From Antilocapra americana (Eukaryota; Chordata; Mammalia; Artiodactyla; Antilocapridae), in assembly GCA_007570785.1 (NCBI GenBank), contig ML660774.1, positions 4,643,433 through 4,707,432 on the forward strand: 64,000 nucleotides of DNA, in the 5' to 3' direction. The translations under genes and the position numbers were made by a program. Of this stretch, positions 35,945 through 48,740 are shown piece by piece. Below the pieces are notes generated by a model that made no database searches, was not told the DNA's origin, and saw nothing but the letters and a program-made list of their open reading frames with translations. The first letter of the stretch is position 1. Each line of letters begins with the position of its first letter.

Positions 35945-37385
35945 AGCAGTGGATCAAGAAGTTAACTGTTTTTTACAGTTGAGGCCATCATATATAAAAT
36001 GAGCTATACACTATCCCTTCAGAAAGTTGGACACCCAGATGTATGTACATCAATAAAGTTAGAACACAACCTCGTACCACGCACAGAAATAAACTCATGA
36101 TAGCTTAAGGCTTCAGTGTAGAGCATGATACCATGAAACTCTTAGAAGGGTACATAGGCAAAACATTCTCTGACATATAACCTACCAATATTTTCTAAGG
36201 TCAGTGTACCAAGGCAATACATATAAAAGCAAAGCATGCAAATGAGACCTAATCAAACTAATAAATATTTGCACAGCAAGGAAACTGTAAGTAAAACAAA
36301 GAGACAATCTACAGAATACAGAAAATATTTGCAAGCCATGGAACCAAGAGCTTATTATCCAAAATATGCAACCAGTTTATATAAATCAATAGCAACAACA
36401 ACAGCAACCCCCTAATAAGCCTATCAAAAGTAGGTAGAATACCTAAGCAGACTTTTGTCCAAAAAGGACATACAGGTGGCAAAATGGCGCATGAAAAGAT
36501 CACTAATTATTAGAGAAATGTAAGTCAAAACTAGTGAGGTATTACCCCACACTGGTCAGGATGGCCGTCATTAAAAACTCTGCAAATAAATGCTGGAGAG
36601 TCTGAGGAAAGAGAACTCTTCCACACAGTTGATGGAAATGTTAATTGGTATAACCACTATAAAAATCAATATGGAGGTTCTTCAAAAAACTAAAAATAGA
36701 CTTGCTATATGATCCAGCAATCCCACTCCTGGTCATATCTAGACAAAACACTAACTCAGAAATCAAATTCTTATTTGGAATTCATCCTACACAACTCCTC
36801 ATCTGTTTGATGATTTGTATCCTTTCATAACATTTCATATATACTAAATAGGTAGGCTAGCATGAAAAAAAACAAGCCAAAATAACTCAAAAAGTTTTAG
36901 GCACCCCTATGTTCATAGCAGCACTATTTCAATAGCTAAGACACGGAAACAACCTAAGTGCCCATTGACAGATGAATGCGTAAAAAAAAAAATACACATA
37001 TACACACAAAATAGAATATTACTCAGCATAAAAAGAATGCAATACTGCCAATTGCAGCACTACTGATGGACCTAGCGATTATCATATGAAGCAAAGTATA
37101 TCAGAAATAGACAGATACTATATGGTATCATTTACATGTGGAATCTAAAATATGACACAGATGAACTTAGCTACAAACATAAAAAAACTCGCACACATAG
37201 GGAACAAATATGTGGTTGTCAAGAGGGGGAGGGACGGTAGAGGAGATATTGGTTGGGAATTTGGGACTAGCAGGTATGAACTATTATGCTATTATATGTA
37301 GAATTGGTAAACAATGAGGTCCTATTGTATAGCACAAGAAACTATATTAAATATTTTCAATAAATCATTCTAGGAAAAATAATGA
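35945..37385 (+). mobile_element. L1 3' end inside unit C
   Basis: From aatagcagtggatcaagaag, with a small deletion at its start, through ggtcaggatggccgtcatta to gtatagcacaagaaactata. Frames broken. The ~140 bp insert lies at about 36762-36890. Confidence 0.88.
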
Positions 37386-38167
37386 TTTTACTGTTATCTT
37401 AAAGCATAATGGTGGTCCGTTTTTAAATATTGAGTCTTAGGAGTAGATACAACATACCAATTGAAATATTAAATAGGAAGTGATATGTGTTTTTGAAGGG
37501 AAAAAGAGGGACCATGGTTGGAAATATAAATGTCGGAATAAAATACCCTATTGGAGAATGTTTAAGTCTATATATTAGCAAAAATAAAGAGATTCAAAAT
37601 CAATACTATTAAAATACTTCAATGCTTTATGAAGCCACCTAAGTGAAGAGGAAACATTTATTTTATATTCTAGTAGTTTTTTATTCCCACAATAAAGACT
37701 ATGTATAGCTATAAAGAGTTGTGAGTCCTGCAATTTTGACATCTAATATGCTGTCGTTTAATATGCAGCTTCTAATTTGTTTGCATTTTGAAAAGGCAGT
37801 ACGTATTTTAATATTTCCATTAATTTTTTTAAGTGTTGTATGTATTTGTTAAAGACTTGGATATATATTTCCAAAGTTCTCTCCATAACTAATTCACTGA
37901 CTGAAAGTACCAAAGACATTTCACAATCACATGAAACCAAGACTTTTCAGCCCAAAATTTCAGAGGAAAGGACCTGTCACCAGTGTCTTTTGTCTAGAGA
38001 TCACCTCTCCTTGTAAAGACCCTTTTTTCCTGGAGAACTCACAGTGATCAGAATAGGACCCCAGGGAGAAATAAATGAGCATATGGCTACTCAAAACCTG
38101 TTGTGACTTTGAAGAGGTGGAGTGAATGTGGCACTTGATGTTTAGTCCAGAACAACGGGTGAGAAAG

Positions 38168-38248
38168 AAGTGGCCAAAACTTCCTGTGAGGTTTTACATA
38201 AGATCCTGCAACAAACCCAAATGAACCCTTCAGCCAATCCATGTCTCA
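38168..38248. mobile_element. Mariner-type MITE, unit C (diverged)
   Basis: Left arm aagtggccaaaacttcctgt, centre acataagatcctgcaaca, right arm ccttcagccaatcc. Position conserved but both termini are eroded. Confidence 0.65.
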
Positions 38249-38473
38249 GTATTTCAAGTTCACAATCTCCCTCATGTTCTCAATACCAACACTTGTTTCC
38301 AACCTTCTCTTGGTCCCTTAATGATTCTCTGGTTTTCTACTTAATAGGCTCCCAGAACACAGGGAGCTTCTCCCAGCATTCATTTCCTTGTATAAAATTC
38401 CTCTGAGTTCCCCTCCTCCTCATATCCTTTCTCTCTTCTCCAATAGCTCCTTAACAGTAGGCAAAAAAAAGCC

Positions 38474-39288
38474 TTAGTTCAGTTCAGTTCAGTTCAGTTG
38501 CTCTGTCGTGTCTGATTCTTAGTGACCTCATGGACTGCAGCATGCCAGGCCTCCGTGTCCATCACTAACTCCTGGAGTTTACTCAAACTCATGTTCATTG
38601 AATTGATGATGTCATCCAACCATCTCATCCTCTGTCATCCCCTTCTCCTCCCACCATCAGGGTCTTTTTAAATGAGTGAGTTCTTCACATCAGGTGGCCA
38701 AAGTATTGGAGTTTCAGCTTCAGCATCAGTTCTTTCGAAAAATATTCAGGATTTCCTTTAGGATGGACTGGCTGGATTTCCTTGTAGTCCAAGGGACTCT
38801 CAAGAGTCTTCTCCAACACCACAGTTCAAAAGCATCAATTCTTTGGTGCTCAGCTTTCTTTATAGACCAACTCTCACATCTATACATGACTACGGAAAAA
38901 CCATAGATTTGACTAGATGGACCTTTGTTGGCAAAGTAATGTCTCTGCATTTTAATATGCTGTCTAGGTTGGTCATAACTTTTCTTCCAAAGGGCAAGTG
39001 TCTTTTAATTTCATGGCTGTAGTCACCATCTGCAGTGATTTTGGAGCCCAAAAAAAATAAAGTCTGTCATTGTTTCTCCATCTATTTGCCATGAAGTGAT
39101 GGGATCAAATGCAAATCTTAGTTTTCTGAATGTTGAGTTTTAAGCCAACTTTTTCACTCCCCTCTTTCACTTTCATCAAGAAATTCTTTAATTCTTCTTC
39201 ACTTTCTGCCATAAAGGTGGTGTCATCTGCATGTCTGAGGTTATTGATGTTTCTCCTAGCAATCTTGATTCCAGCTTATGCTTCATCC
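38474..39288 (-). mobile_element. BovB LINE 3' part in unit C
   Basis: Opens with the tail complement (agttcagttcagttcagttc) and extends through the ORF end to the reverse transcriptase motif. There the complement gtcatctgcatgtctgagg encodes HADD instead of YADD, so the catalytic tyrosine codon is mutated. Minus orientation, 5'-truncated, inactive. Confidence 0.93.
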
Positions 39289-41190
39289 TTAAAATACTGT
39301 CAAATCCAGTGTTAATTCTGAAATATTTTCAAAAGATATTAATATTAATCCTTCCATATTTCATCTTTTTAAAAATCTTCCCTTATTAATTCTAGGACAG
39401 GGGGACCCTTCTACTGACCCATTCTTTCTCATTTTTCACCTACACAGTCTTTCTTGTTGGATGCAATGGTATGAACTCTCATTTTAAGTTCATCGTTACC
39501 ACTAACGACTTGAGCCACCATTATCATCAATAAATATTGTGTTATATCTCAAACGTAACCCAGATGCCTGGAACACAATCCAGCTAGGTCACAGTGTAGT
39601 TACTGATTGATGAAAACATACAGAACTAAATGGATAACTTAGAAGCCACACAATATATATGCAACAGATTTTTAAATGGTTATAGCCAGCATGTTTGGAG
39701 TCATAAGGAAGACATTCTATAAACTGGTGTGACTCTTAAGTAGACTTGAACTTCTTGTCTGAAGAACTCAAGCATATTTCCCAGTCACTTGTTAAGTCCT
39801 ATGATGACAATTTTTTTCCCACCCTTAACAATTTTAATCTTTTTATTTAAATTTCTAAACATCACAGTTGCTAACGATTTACTTAAAAATTAAATATCTA
39901 TTTGAAGAGTGAACTGATACCCACCCAGGTTACTGCACATTATAGGATGAAAAGCACAATTCAGGTCTTGTAAGACAGGCCTCAGTTTAAGTTAAACCAG
40001 ATAAGGGGATCCACTTATCAAAGTACATCCTGACTTCTACTACAAAACCACTTGTGGATCAGGAAGATGGGTGGTTAAAAATTATAAACAAATTCTACTT
40101 ATTTTTAAGACAGAAATTTAATTTTTGTATAGCTTTTGAAGGCTAGAAATCTGAAATCAAGGTGTTGGCAGTGCCATGTTCTCCATGAAGACTCTTACCT
40201 AGTCCAGCTTCTGCTGGTTATTGATAACCCTCAGCTTGCCTTGGCTTGTAGCTGCATCACTCCTGTCTCTGGCTTCATCATCACATGGACCCCTTCACTC
40301 AGATGTGTCCACATGTCTCCAAATCTCTCTCTCCTTATAAGGACACAAGTCATTGGAGTTAGTGCCCCCCTAATCCAGTATGGCTATTTAAATTTGGTTA
40401 TATGTACAAAGACCGTATTTCCAAATAAGGTCGTATTCAAAGATATTGGAAGTTTATAATTTACATACATCTCTGAGAGGACACAATTCAACTCACAACT
40501 CTTGGAAAATTATATAGGTCAGAAACTCAGGTGTATGTAAAGAAAGGAAGAGCACTAGAGAAGGAATACATGAAGTAAGCCAGGAACCGCACTTGCCCAA
40601 AAGATGCAGAAGACCATGAGGCAAAAGTCACCTGCCAATCAGAGCTTGTTAATGCAGAACACACTCTGCCACAGCATTTGCTGGACCCACCCTGCCTTAG
40701 AAGCCCCAGCAGAAGCAGGGGAAAAGAAGGCTCTTCATCTCTTTAGTCAATCAGTTTCCATAAATAACCAATAGGCCACCCCTTTGACTATTTGGCACCA
40801 TTTTCACCATGATTAAACCTGCATATAATAAGAATAGTAGCGACATCATGCAGCCTCCAGCGTGTGCCTATTACCCTGACAATAGAGATAGTCTCACTCT
40901 CTTCTCAAACAAAGAAGGTGCCAAATTACCTCCATGACTACTTCCACATCTTGGATGTATTAATTTCCATTGTAGTTTAAGCTACAAACTGACCTCTATG
41001 TTTTTGAATCTAAGTTTAAATTGTGAATTTAGCAATTACCAAAGAAAAAACCTGACAAGACATGTAACTAGATTGACCAAAAAAAGGAGAAACAGAGAAA
41101 AGAGGGAGAGAGTGGGGTAAGGAGAACTCAAACAACCACTAACATTTCTTATATAAAATATTAGGAGGAAAAAGCAGGAAGCTGACTTTT

Positions 41191-42227
41191 TTGTTTTGTT
41201 TGTTTTTATTTATTTATTTTTAAAATTTTCTTGACTTTATTGTGTTGGTTTTGCCATACATTGACATGAATCCGCCTTGGGTATACATATGTTCCCCTTC
41301 CAGAACCCCCCTCCCTCCTCCCTCCCGATTCCCTCTCCCTGGGTCATCCCGGTGCATGAGCCCCGAGCATCAAACCTGGGCTGGCGATTGATTTCACATA
41401 TGATAATTAACATGTTTCAATGCCATTCTCCCATATCATCCCACCCTTGCCGTCTTCCACAGAGTCCACGAGACTGTTCTATACATCTGTGTTTCTTTTG
41501 CTGTCTTGCATGCAGGGTTCTCGTTACCATCTTTCTAAATTCCATATATATGTGTTAGTATACTGTATTGTTGTTTTTCCTTCTGGCTTACTTCACTCTG
41601 GATAATAGGCTCCAGTTCCATCCACCTGAGTAGAACTGATTCAAATGAATTCTTGTTAATGGCTGAGTAATATTCCATTGTGTATATGTACCACAGCTTT
41701 CTTATCCATTCCTCAGTTGATGGGCATCTAGGTTGCTTCCATGTCCTGGCTATTGTAAAGAAAGTGGCGATGAACATTGGGGTACACGTGTCTCTTTCAA
41801 TTCTGGTTTCCTTGGTGTGTATGCCCAGCAGTGGGATTGCTGGGTCATATGGCAGGTGTATTTTCAGTTTTTTAAGGAATCTCCACACTGTTCTCCATAG
41901 TAGCTGTACTAGTTTGCATTCCCACCAACAGTGTAAGAGGGTTCCCTTTTCTCCACATCCTCTCCAGCATTTATTGCTTGTAGATTTTTGGATGGCAGCC
42001 ATTCTGACTGGTGTAAAGTGGTACCTCATTGTGGTTTTGATTTGCATTTCTCTGATAATGAGTGATGTTGAGCATCTTTTCATGTGTTTGTTAGCCATTT
42101 TTATGTCTTCTTTGGAGAAATGTCTGTTGAGTTCTTTGGCCCACTTTTTGATTGGGTCGTTTATTTTTCTGGAATGGAGCTGTAGGAATTGCTTGTATAT
42201 TTTTGAGATTAATTGTTTGTCCATTGC
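41191..42227 (-). mobile_element. Young L1 insertion (5'-truncated) with target-site duplication
   Basis: Minus-strand L1. The tail complement (T-rich, 41191-41220) is followed by the 3' UTR with its polypyrimidine tract (41306-41340) and the ORF2 C-terminus. It is bounded by a perfect 16 bp duplication caggaagctgactttt at 41175-41190 and 42228-42243. Units A/B1 and D/E carry the uninterrupted target (gcaggaagatgactttt; gcagggagatgactttt), proving insertion into a pre-existing array. No inversion or deletion of the target is seen. Confidence 0.97.
41535..42224 (-). pseudogene. L1 ORF2 C-terminal fragment
   Basis: A 229-codon open frame equal to the last part of L1 ORF2, the LINE-1 endonuclease/reverse-transcriptase polyprotein. 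The endonuclease and reverse transcriptase domains are absent through 5' truncation. What remains is the region after the thumb, including the cysteine-rich motif C-X3-C-X7-H-X4-C at residues 86, 90, 98 and 103 (about 41916-41969). The frame is uninterrupted up to its natural stop at 41535, unlike the array L1s, so the insertion is comparatively recent. The first methionine is not a real start. No product is expected to be functional. Confidence 0.92.
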
Positions 42228-42442
42228 CAGGAAGCTGACTTTTAAAGTAAGATGTTTGAAAATGCTATATAGAATTCAAATCTGATTTTATAAGGGCAAA
42301 ATTGGGTGTAGGAATTAGGGTTTAGACTTTTCTAAAAGTAATGTCCATAACTGATTATTGGCCAAGAAAATGGCTATAGCAAAATTCTAGCCAAATGTAG
42401 AATGTACACTACTTTTGTGTGTGAAATAAGAAATAGCAAGGA

Positions 42443-43195
42443 ATCAAGAATGACACTAAACACCTGTGAATAATTAACCTTTGACAAGGGAGACCAGAAT
42501 ATATAAAATGAGGAAAACACATTGTCTTCAGCAAGTGATGCTGGGAAAGCTGGAAAGCCACATATAAATCAATAAAATTACAACATACCCATACACCATA
42601 TTCAAAATAAATGCTAAATGGCTTAAAGACTTAAATAAAAGACACGACAGCATAAATCTCCTAGAGAAAAACAGGCAAAACATTCACATAAACCATGCCA
42701 GTGTTCTCTATGGTCAGTCTATCAAGGCAATAGAAATAAAAGCAAATACCAACAAATGAGACTTGATCAAAATAATAAGCTTTTGCACTGCAAAAAAAAA
42801 AACCTACACAAAACAGAAAGAGAAAATATAAAACAAAAGAAAATATTTGCAAATTATGCAACCAATAAAGGCTTACCATCTAAAATATACAAACAGCTCA
42901 ATCACATGAAGACAAACAACCCAATTAAAAAATACGTAAAATGCCTAAATAGACATTTCTCCAATGATACATATAGAGGGCCATTAGGGAACATGAAAAC
43001 ATGTTCAACCTCACAAATTATTAGAGAAACACAAGTCAAAACTGCAATTAGGTAACAACTCACACTGGTCAGAATGGTCATTATTAGAAAGGCTACAAAT
43101 AACAAGAGAATTTTCCTACACTATTGGCAGAAAGGTAAACTGATGCAGCCATTATGAAAAATAATATGGGGTTTCCTCAAAGAACTTAAAAATCC
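42443..43195 (+). mobile_element. L1 3' end inside unit D (truncated)
   Basis: From tcaagaatgacactaaacac to ttcctcaaagaacttaaaaa. The distal ORF2 end and most of the 3' UTR were lost around the BovB insertion; only about 45 bases of tail remain at 44063-44110. Confidence 0.85.
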
Positions 43196-43202
43196 CCATG
43201 TT

Positions 43203-44062
43203 TGTTCAGTCACTCAGTCACGTCTGACTCTTTGCCGCCGCATGGACTGCAGCATGCCAGGCTTCCCTGTCCTTTACCATCTCCAGGAGTTGCTCAGACT
43301 CATGTCCATTGAGTCAGTGACACCATCCAACCATCTCATCCTCTGTCCTCTCCTTCTCCTCCTGCCTTCAATCTTTCCCAGCATCAGGGTCTTTTCTAAT
43401 GAGTTGGCTTTTCACATCAGGTGGCCAAAGGATTGGAGCTTCAGCTTCGGCATCAGTCCTTTCAGTGAATATTCAGGATTGATTCCCTTTAGAATTAACT
43501 GGCTTCATCTCCTTGCAGTTCAAGGGACTCTCAAGAGTGTTCTACAACAACACAGCTCAAAAGCATCAATTCTTCAGTGTTTGGTCTTCTTTATGGTCCG
43601 ATTCTCACATCCATACATGACTACTGGTAAAACCATAGCTTTGACTATACAGACCTTTGTTGGCAAAGTAATGCTACTGCTTTTTTTTTTTTATTGTTTT
43701 TGCCATACATTGTCATGATATCACCATGGGTTTACATATGCTTCCCCTCCGGAACCCCCCTCCCTCCTCCCTCCCCCCCAGGAAATCTCGCTGTACCAGC
43801 CCCGAGCATCAATCCTGGGCTGGCGATTGATTAGACACATGACAATTAACATGCTTCAGTGCCCTTCTCCCATATCATCCCACCCTTACCCTCATCCACA
43901 AAGTCCACGAGTCTATTCTATACATCTGCGTTCCACTGCTTTTTAATACCCTGTCTAGGTTTATCATAGCTTTTCTACCAAGGAGCAAGCATCTTTTAAT
44001 TTCATGGCTTCAGTTGCCATCTGCAGTGACTTTGGAGCCCAAGGAAATAAAGTCTGTCACTG
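43203..44062 (-). mobile_element. BovB LINE 3' part in unit D, split by an L1
   Basis: Minus BovB from gttcagtcactcagtcacgt to ggaaataaagtctgtcactg. It is interrupted at 43685-43934 by an L1 3' fragment. The (agttc)n tail is short here. Confidence 0.92.
43685..43934 (-). mobile_element. L1 3' UTR fragment nested in BovB
   Basis: Minus L1 3' UTR only, about 250 bp: ttgccatacattgtcatgat, the C-rich tract near 43757-43782, and gggctggcgattgattagac. Flanked by actgctttt at 43676-43684 and 43935-43943. Order of events: array unit, then BovB, then L1. Confidence 0.95.
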
Positions 44063-44629
44063 GATATTCAATATTCTGTGATAAATCATGCTAGTAAAAA
44101 TTGTAATAATAAAGATGTGGAGATTCCTGTTTTGAAAGTGAGTGATTGTACTGTATCTTTAAATAAAGCATAACGGTGGTCAGTGTTTAATGCATTGAGT
44201 TCTAGGTGTGGTGAGAACATGCAAATTGAAATATTTAATAGAAAGTGATATGTGATTTTAGAGGAAGATGCAAGTTCATGGTAGGAGATATAAGTTTTGG
44301 AAGAAAATATCAGGTATGAATATATTTAAATAAACATATTAGCAAAAATAAAGGGATTATATATCAATACTATTAAAATACTTCAGTGCTCTAGGAAGCC
44401 ACCTAAGAGGAAGCCTTTCTTTAATATTCTAGTAGTTTCCCCCACCAAGAATGACACCAAGTAGCTATACAGTTTGTGAATGCTTTAATTTTTAAATCTA
44501 ATATACTGCCATTTTATTCATAGCATGTAATTTATTTTCCTTTTGAAAACACAGCATATAAATCTCTAAATCTTTGATTATTTCCATTAAGTTATTTTTA
44601 GTTGTAATAAGCATTTGTTAATATCCTCA

Positions 44630-44750
44630 TGTAGTCAGTCGTGTCCAACTCTTTGTGACCCCATGGACTGCAGCCCACCAGGCTCCTCTGTCCACAAGAT
44701 TTCCTAGACAAGAATACTTGAGTGGGTTGCCATTTCCTATTCCAGATATT
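44630..44750 (-). mobile_element. BovA SINE fragment in unit D
   Basis: Antisense gtagtcagtcgtgtccaact, actgcagcccaccaggctcc and agaatacttgagtgggttgc. It lacks the tRNA-derived head. It lies 24 bases from an oppositely oriented Bov-tA. Confidence 0.9.
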
Positions 44751-44773
44751 TTAATGACTTGGATATATTTCTG

Positions 44774-44955
44774 GGATTCCCTGGTGGCTCATTTGGTAAA
44801 GAATCTTACAATGCAGGAAACTTGGGTTTGATCCCTGGGTGGGGAAGATAACCCATTCCAGTACTCTTGACTGGAGAATTCCAGGGACAGAGCATCCTGG
44901 TGGGTACTGTCCATGGGGTCGCAAAACGTCAGACACAACTGAGTGACTAAAGCTT
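44774..44955 (+). mobile_element. Bov-tA SINE in unit D
   Basis: Head gggattccctggtggctcat, B box gggtttgatccctggg, end gtcagacacaactgagtgac. Nearly full length with a small internal deletion. Confidence 0.93.
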
Positions 44956-45264
44956 TCTTCTCCCTTTCTGGGTCCATTTCCAAAGTTCTCTCCGTACCTA
45001 CTTTACTAAGTGAAACTACCAACGGCATGTTACACACAAATGGAGAAAACACTTTCCAGCCCAGGAGTTTAGAGAAGAGGACTTGTGACCACTGTGTTTA
45101 GACTGGAGGACACCTCTGCGTGTAAAGTTCTTTGTTCCTAGAAAACTCAACAGTGGTCAGGGTAGGACCCCAGGAGGAGGAAACAAGGACGTGGCTACTC
45201 AAACCTCTTCTGGCTTCTAAAGGGATGAATTAAATGTGTCTCTTGAGGTTGAGTCAACAAAGTA

Positions 45265-45350
45265 TATTGGGTAGGCCAAAGAGCTCATTCAGGGTTTTGC
45301 GTAAGATGTGGAAATGCGAATGAACAGTTTGGCCAACCCCTATGCTATTA
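45265..45350. mobile_element. Mariner-type MITE, unit D
   Basis: Left arm tattgggtaggccaaagagc, centre gcgtaagatgtggaaatgcg, right arm aacagtttggccaaccc. Confidence 0.85.
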
Positions 45351-47979
45351 TTTCAAGGCTAGGAACCCTGCTCAGGATTAAAGAATTTTCATGCCTCTGA
45401 CTTATTTTGAAATATAGTACACCTTGCCCCCTCCCCCTCCCAAATGTGTTCTTGACAAATAACTCTGTGCAAAAATGCATTTCCCAAACTAATACCCCAG
45501 ATTCACTCCTCTGCAGATGCTTTCTCGTGGGCATAACAGCGATCAGTCATCTCTGGGGAAGACAGGTGGACAGAGAAGTCATTCTCCCACAGTTCTCAGT
45601 ACCAACACTTCTTTCCAATCTTTTCTTGATCCCTTATAGACTGTCTGGTTTTCAAGTTACTGAGTCCCCCACAAGAGAGGGAGATGCCCTAAGCCCTCAT
45701 TCTCTGGCATAAAAATTCCATTGGTGCCTCCCTCCCTCCTCAAATCCTTTCCCTCTTCTCCAAGTAGCCCCTCAACAACAGGCACAAGACAGCCTTAAAC
45801 CACTGCCCGACCCACAATGTTCTGTCTGAAATATTGTCAAAACATTTTAACGTTAATCCTTCTGCATTTTATCTTTTTAAAACCTTCCCTTAATTTTCCT
45901 GGGATAAACATACTCTTCTTCCGACCCATTATTTGTCATTTTTCACCTACATACTCTTTCTTGTTGGATGCACTGGTATAGACTCCCATCTTATAGTTCA
46001 CCATCACCAAGGAAACTTTAACCACCATTACCATCAATAGAGGGAAAACCTCTATGTGTTAAGTCTGAAACCTAACCCACTGTCCTGGAGCACCATCCAA
46101 TTAGATCAAAGTGGATTTAGTGAATATTCTAAATCATTCTGAGATTCATGCAAAAACAGAGAACTAAGTGGTTAACTATTATATACATGACATGGATTTT
46201 TTTTTAAAGAGTTGTGTTCAGAATTTTGGGAATGATAAGGAAGATATTCTGAATTGGTCCAAATTTTAAACAAGGAGACTTGAATTTCATGTCTAAAGAG
46301 GTCAAACATTTGTCAACCAGTTGAGCCCTTTGATAAAAATGACTTTTTAAAAAAACTCTTAAAACCATCTTACTATGTTCATTTATATTTCTAAACATCA
46401 CAGGGGATAAGAATTTATTTAAAAAATAAACATATTTGAAGAGTGAGCCAATACCATGTCAGATTACAGTATGTTAAAAGGTGAAAAGCACAGTTAAGTT
46501 CCTGCAAAAACAGACTTGAATATAAGCTAAACCAGATAAGGAAATCCAAGTGACCAAGTGCATCATGTTCTCTACTACAAAGCCACCTAGAGGTCAGTAG
46601 AAGAGCTTCTAAAAAATTATAAAGAAAAATTCATTTTGTTTTTTCCTAAGACATATATTTAATCTTTCTAGTGTTTGAAGGCTTGAAATCTGAAATCAAG
46701 GTGTAGGCAGGACCACGCTCTCTTTGAAGGCTCTTAACTTGTCCAGCTTCTGCTGGTTACTGGCAATCCTCAAATTTCCTTGGCTTGTATCTTCATCACT
46801 CCTGTCTCTGCCTTTGTCATCACGTGGCCTCCTTCACTCTGGTGTATCTGTGTGTCTCCTCACCTCCATCTCCTTATAAGGACACCAGTCATTGGAGGTA
46901 TGCCTGCCTCGTCCAGTACGACCGCATCTAAATTAGGTTACATGTACAAATAAGACATTTCCAAATAAGGTCACATTCATCAGTGTTGTGAGATTAGAAG
47001 ATGCAGGAGACCATGAGCCCAGTCACCTGCCAGTCATAGCTCCATGAACACAAAATCCACTCTGCCACAGCATTTGCTGAAACTACTTCCCTCAGAAGCT
47101 CCATCAAAAGAGGGGGGAAAAAGACTTCTCTTTGTTCAATTTCTTACCAGGTTTTCCTCTAAATAACCAGAATAGTCTTCTCCTTTGGCTACTAAGTAGC
47201 ATGCTCACCATCATTAAATTTCCATACACTAAGAATACCAAAAATGTAATGCAACCACCTCCAACATGCAATTATTGCAGTTAACATGAAAATATCCTCA
47301 CCCTCATCTCCAGAACAGATGGTACAAACCCTACCCACCCTCATGTCCATATCAGAGAGAGATTAATTCTGCTTCTAGTTCAGCTACATTCCCACCTGAT
47401 TGGTTTGTAATTGAAAGATTAAATTGCAAAGTTAGCAATCACCAACAGAACTGACAGACAGGTAGCTAGACTGACCAACGAAAGGGGAGGGGGGAAAAGA
47501 CAAATCAACCACCCACCCGCATTCGTTATACAAAATAGAAGAAGGAGAAAGCAGGGAGATGACTTTTAAAAGGTGATTGAAATTATTTCTTAGAATTGAG
47601 ATCGAATTTCAAATGGACAACATTGAATGTGGGGACTAGGATTTAAATTTTTTTAACAGCAGTCCTGAGAACTGGTGGTTGCCAAAATTATGACCACAGC
47701 AAAATTCTCACCAAAATTAGAATGAATGTTACTTGGCTGTGGGAAGTAAGAAACAGCAAGGAATCAAGAATGACACGGAACACCTATGGTCAATTAGTCT
47801 TTGGCAAGGGAGGCCAGAATATATAAAACAGGGAAAACACAGTCTCTTCAGCAAGTGATGTTGGGAAAAATTGAATAGCCACATGCAAATCAGTAAAGGG
47901 AGAATATACTCTCAGACCACACACAAAAATAAACTCATGATGGCTTGAAGACTTCAATATAAGACATGCCACCCTAAAA

Positions 47980-48190
47980 CTCCCAGGTGACACTAGTGGT
48001 AAAGAATCTGACGGTCAATTCAGGAGACCCAAGAGGTGTGACTTTGATCCCTGGGTTGGGAAGATCCCCTGGAGAAGGAAATGGCAATCCACTCTGGTAT
48101 TCTTGCCTGGGAAATCCCATGGATGAGGAGCCTGGCAGGCTACAGTCCAGGGGGTCGCAAAGAGTAGGGCATGACTGAGTGCCTGGACAC
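47980..48190 (+). mobile_element. Bov-tA SINE in unit E (first)
   Basis: Diverged head (ctcccaggtgacactagtgg), then gggttgggaagatcccctgg, ggcaggctacagtccagggg and gcatgactgagtgcc. Confidence 0.92.
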
Positions 48191-48527
48191 ACCCACCCAA
48201 TAGAAGAGAACATAGACAAAATATTCTCTGATGTAAATCACGCCAGTGTTTTCTTAGGTCAGTCTTCCAAGGAAATAGAAATAAAAGCAAAAATAACCAA
48301 TGAGACGTAATCAAATTGATGAGCTTTACACAACAAAGGAAACTATAAACAAAATGAAAAGACAGTCTACAGAATGAGAGAGAATAATCACAAACAACAA
48401 TCAAGAAGGACTTAATAATCAAAAGATGCTAATAGCTCATACAACTCAATAACAAAAAACCAAACAACCCAATCAGAAAAATAGACAGATCACCTAAATA
48501 GATATTTCTCCAAAGATAATATATGTT

Positions 48528-48740
48528 GTTGTTTAGTCACTAAGTCATGTCCAATTCTTTTGTGACCCCATGGACTGTAGCCTGCCAGGCTCCTCTGTCC
48601 ATGGGATTTTCCAGACAAGAATACTGGAGTGGATTGCCATTTCCTTCTCCAGGGGATCTTCCTGCTCCAGGGATTGAACCCTCATCTCCTACTTGGCAGG
48701 CATATTTTTTTTTTTATCACAGAGCCACCTGGGAAGCCCA
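48528..48740 (-). mobile_element. Bov-tA SINE in unit E (second)
   Basis: Complete minus element from ttgttgtttagtcactaagt to agccacctgggaagccca, with an internal T-run at 48706-48715. Flanked by atttctccaaagat and attctctctaaagat, an imperfect target duplication. Confidence 0.93.

Larger units (their letters stand above)
35768..42255 (+). repeat. Array unit C
   Basis: The longest unit because of two insertions: a BovB (38474-39288) and an L1 (41191-42227). Without them it is about 4.6 kb. Contains the L1 3' end (35945-37385), the ~140 bp insert, a diverged MITE and a complete tail. Confidence 0.9.
42256..47577 (+). repeat. Array unit D
   Basis: The L1 part is shortened. It runs from about 42443 to 43195, is interrupted or replaced by a BovB, and resumes only for the last bases (gatattcaatattctgtgat, 44064). 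Then mid section with two opposed SINEs, MITE (45265-45350) and full tail to gacttttaaaaggtgattg. Confidence 0.88.

Noticed and set aside
41680..42285. 201-codon plus-strand frame
   Set aside because: Antisense shadow of the L1 ORF2 C-terminus on the minus strand.
43242..43718. 158-codon plus-strand frame
   Set aside because: Translated antisense BovB running into an L1 tail; the same peptide type recurs at other BovB copies (32443-32844 minus, 38676-38906 plus).
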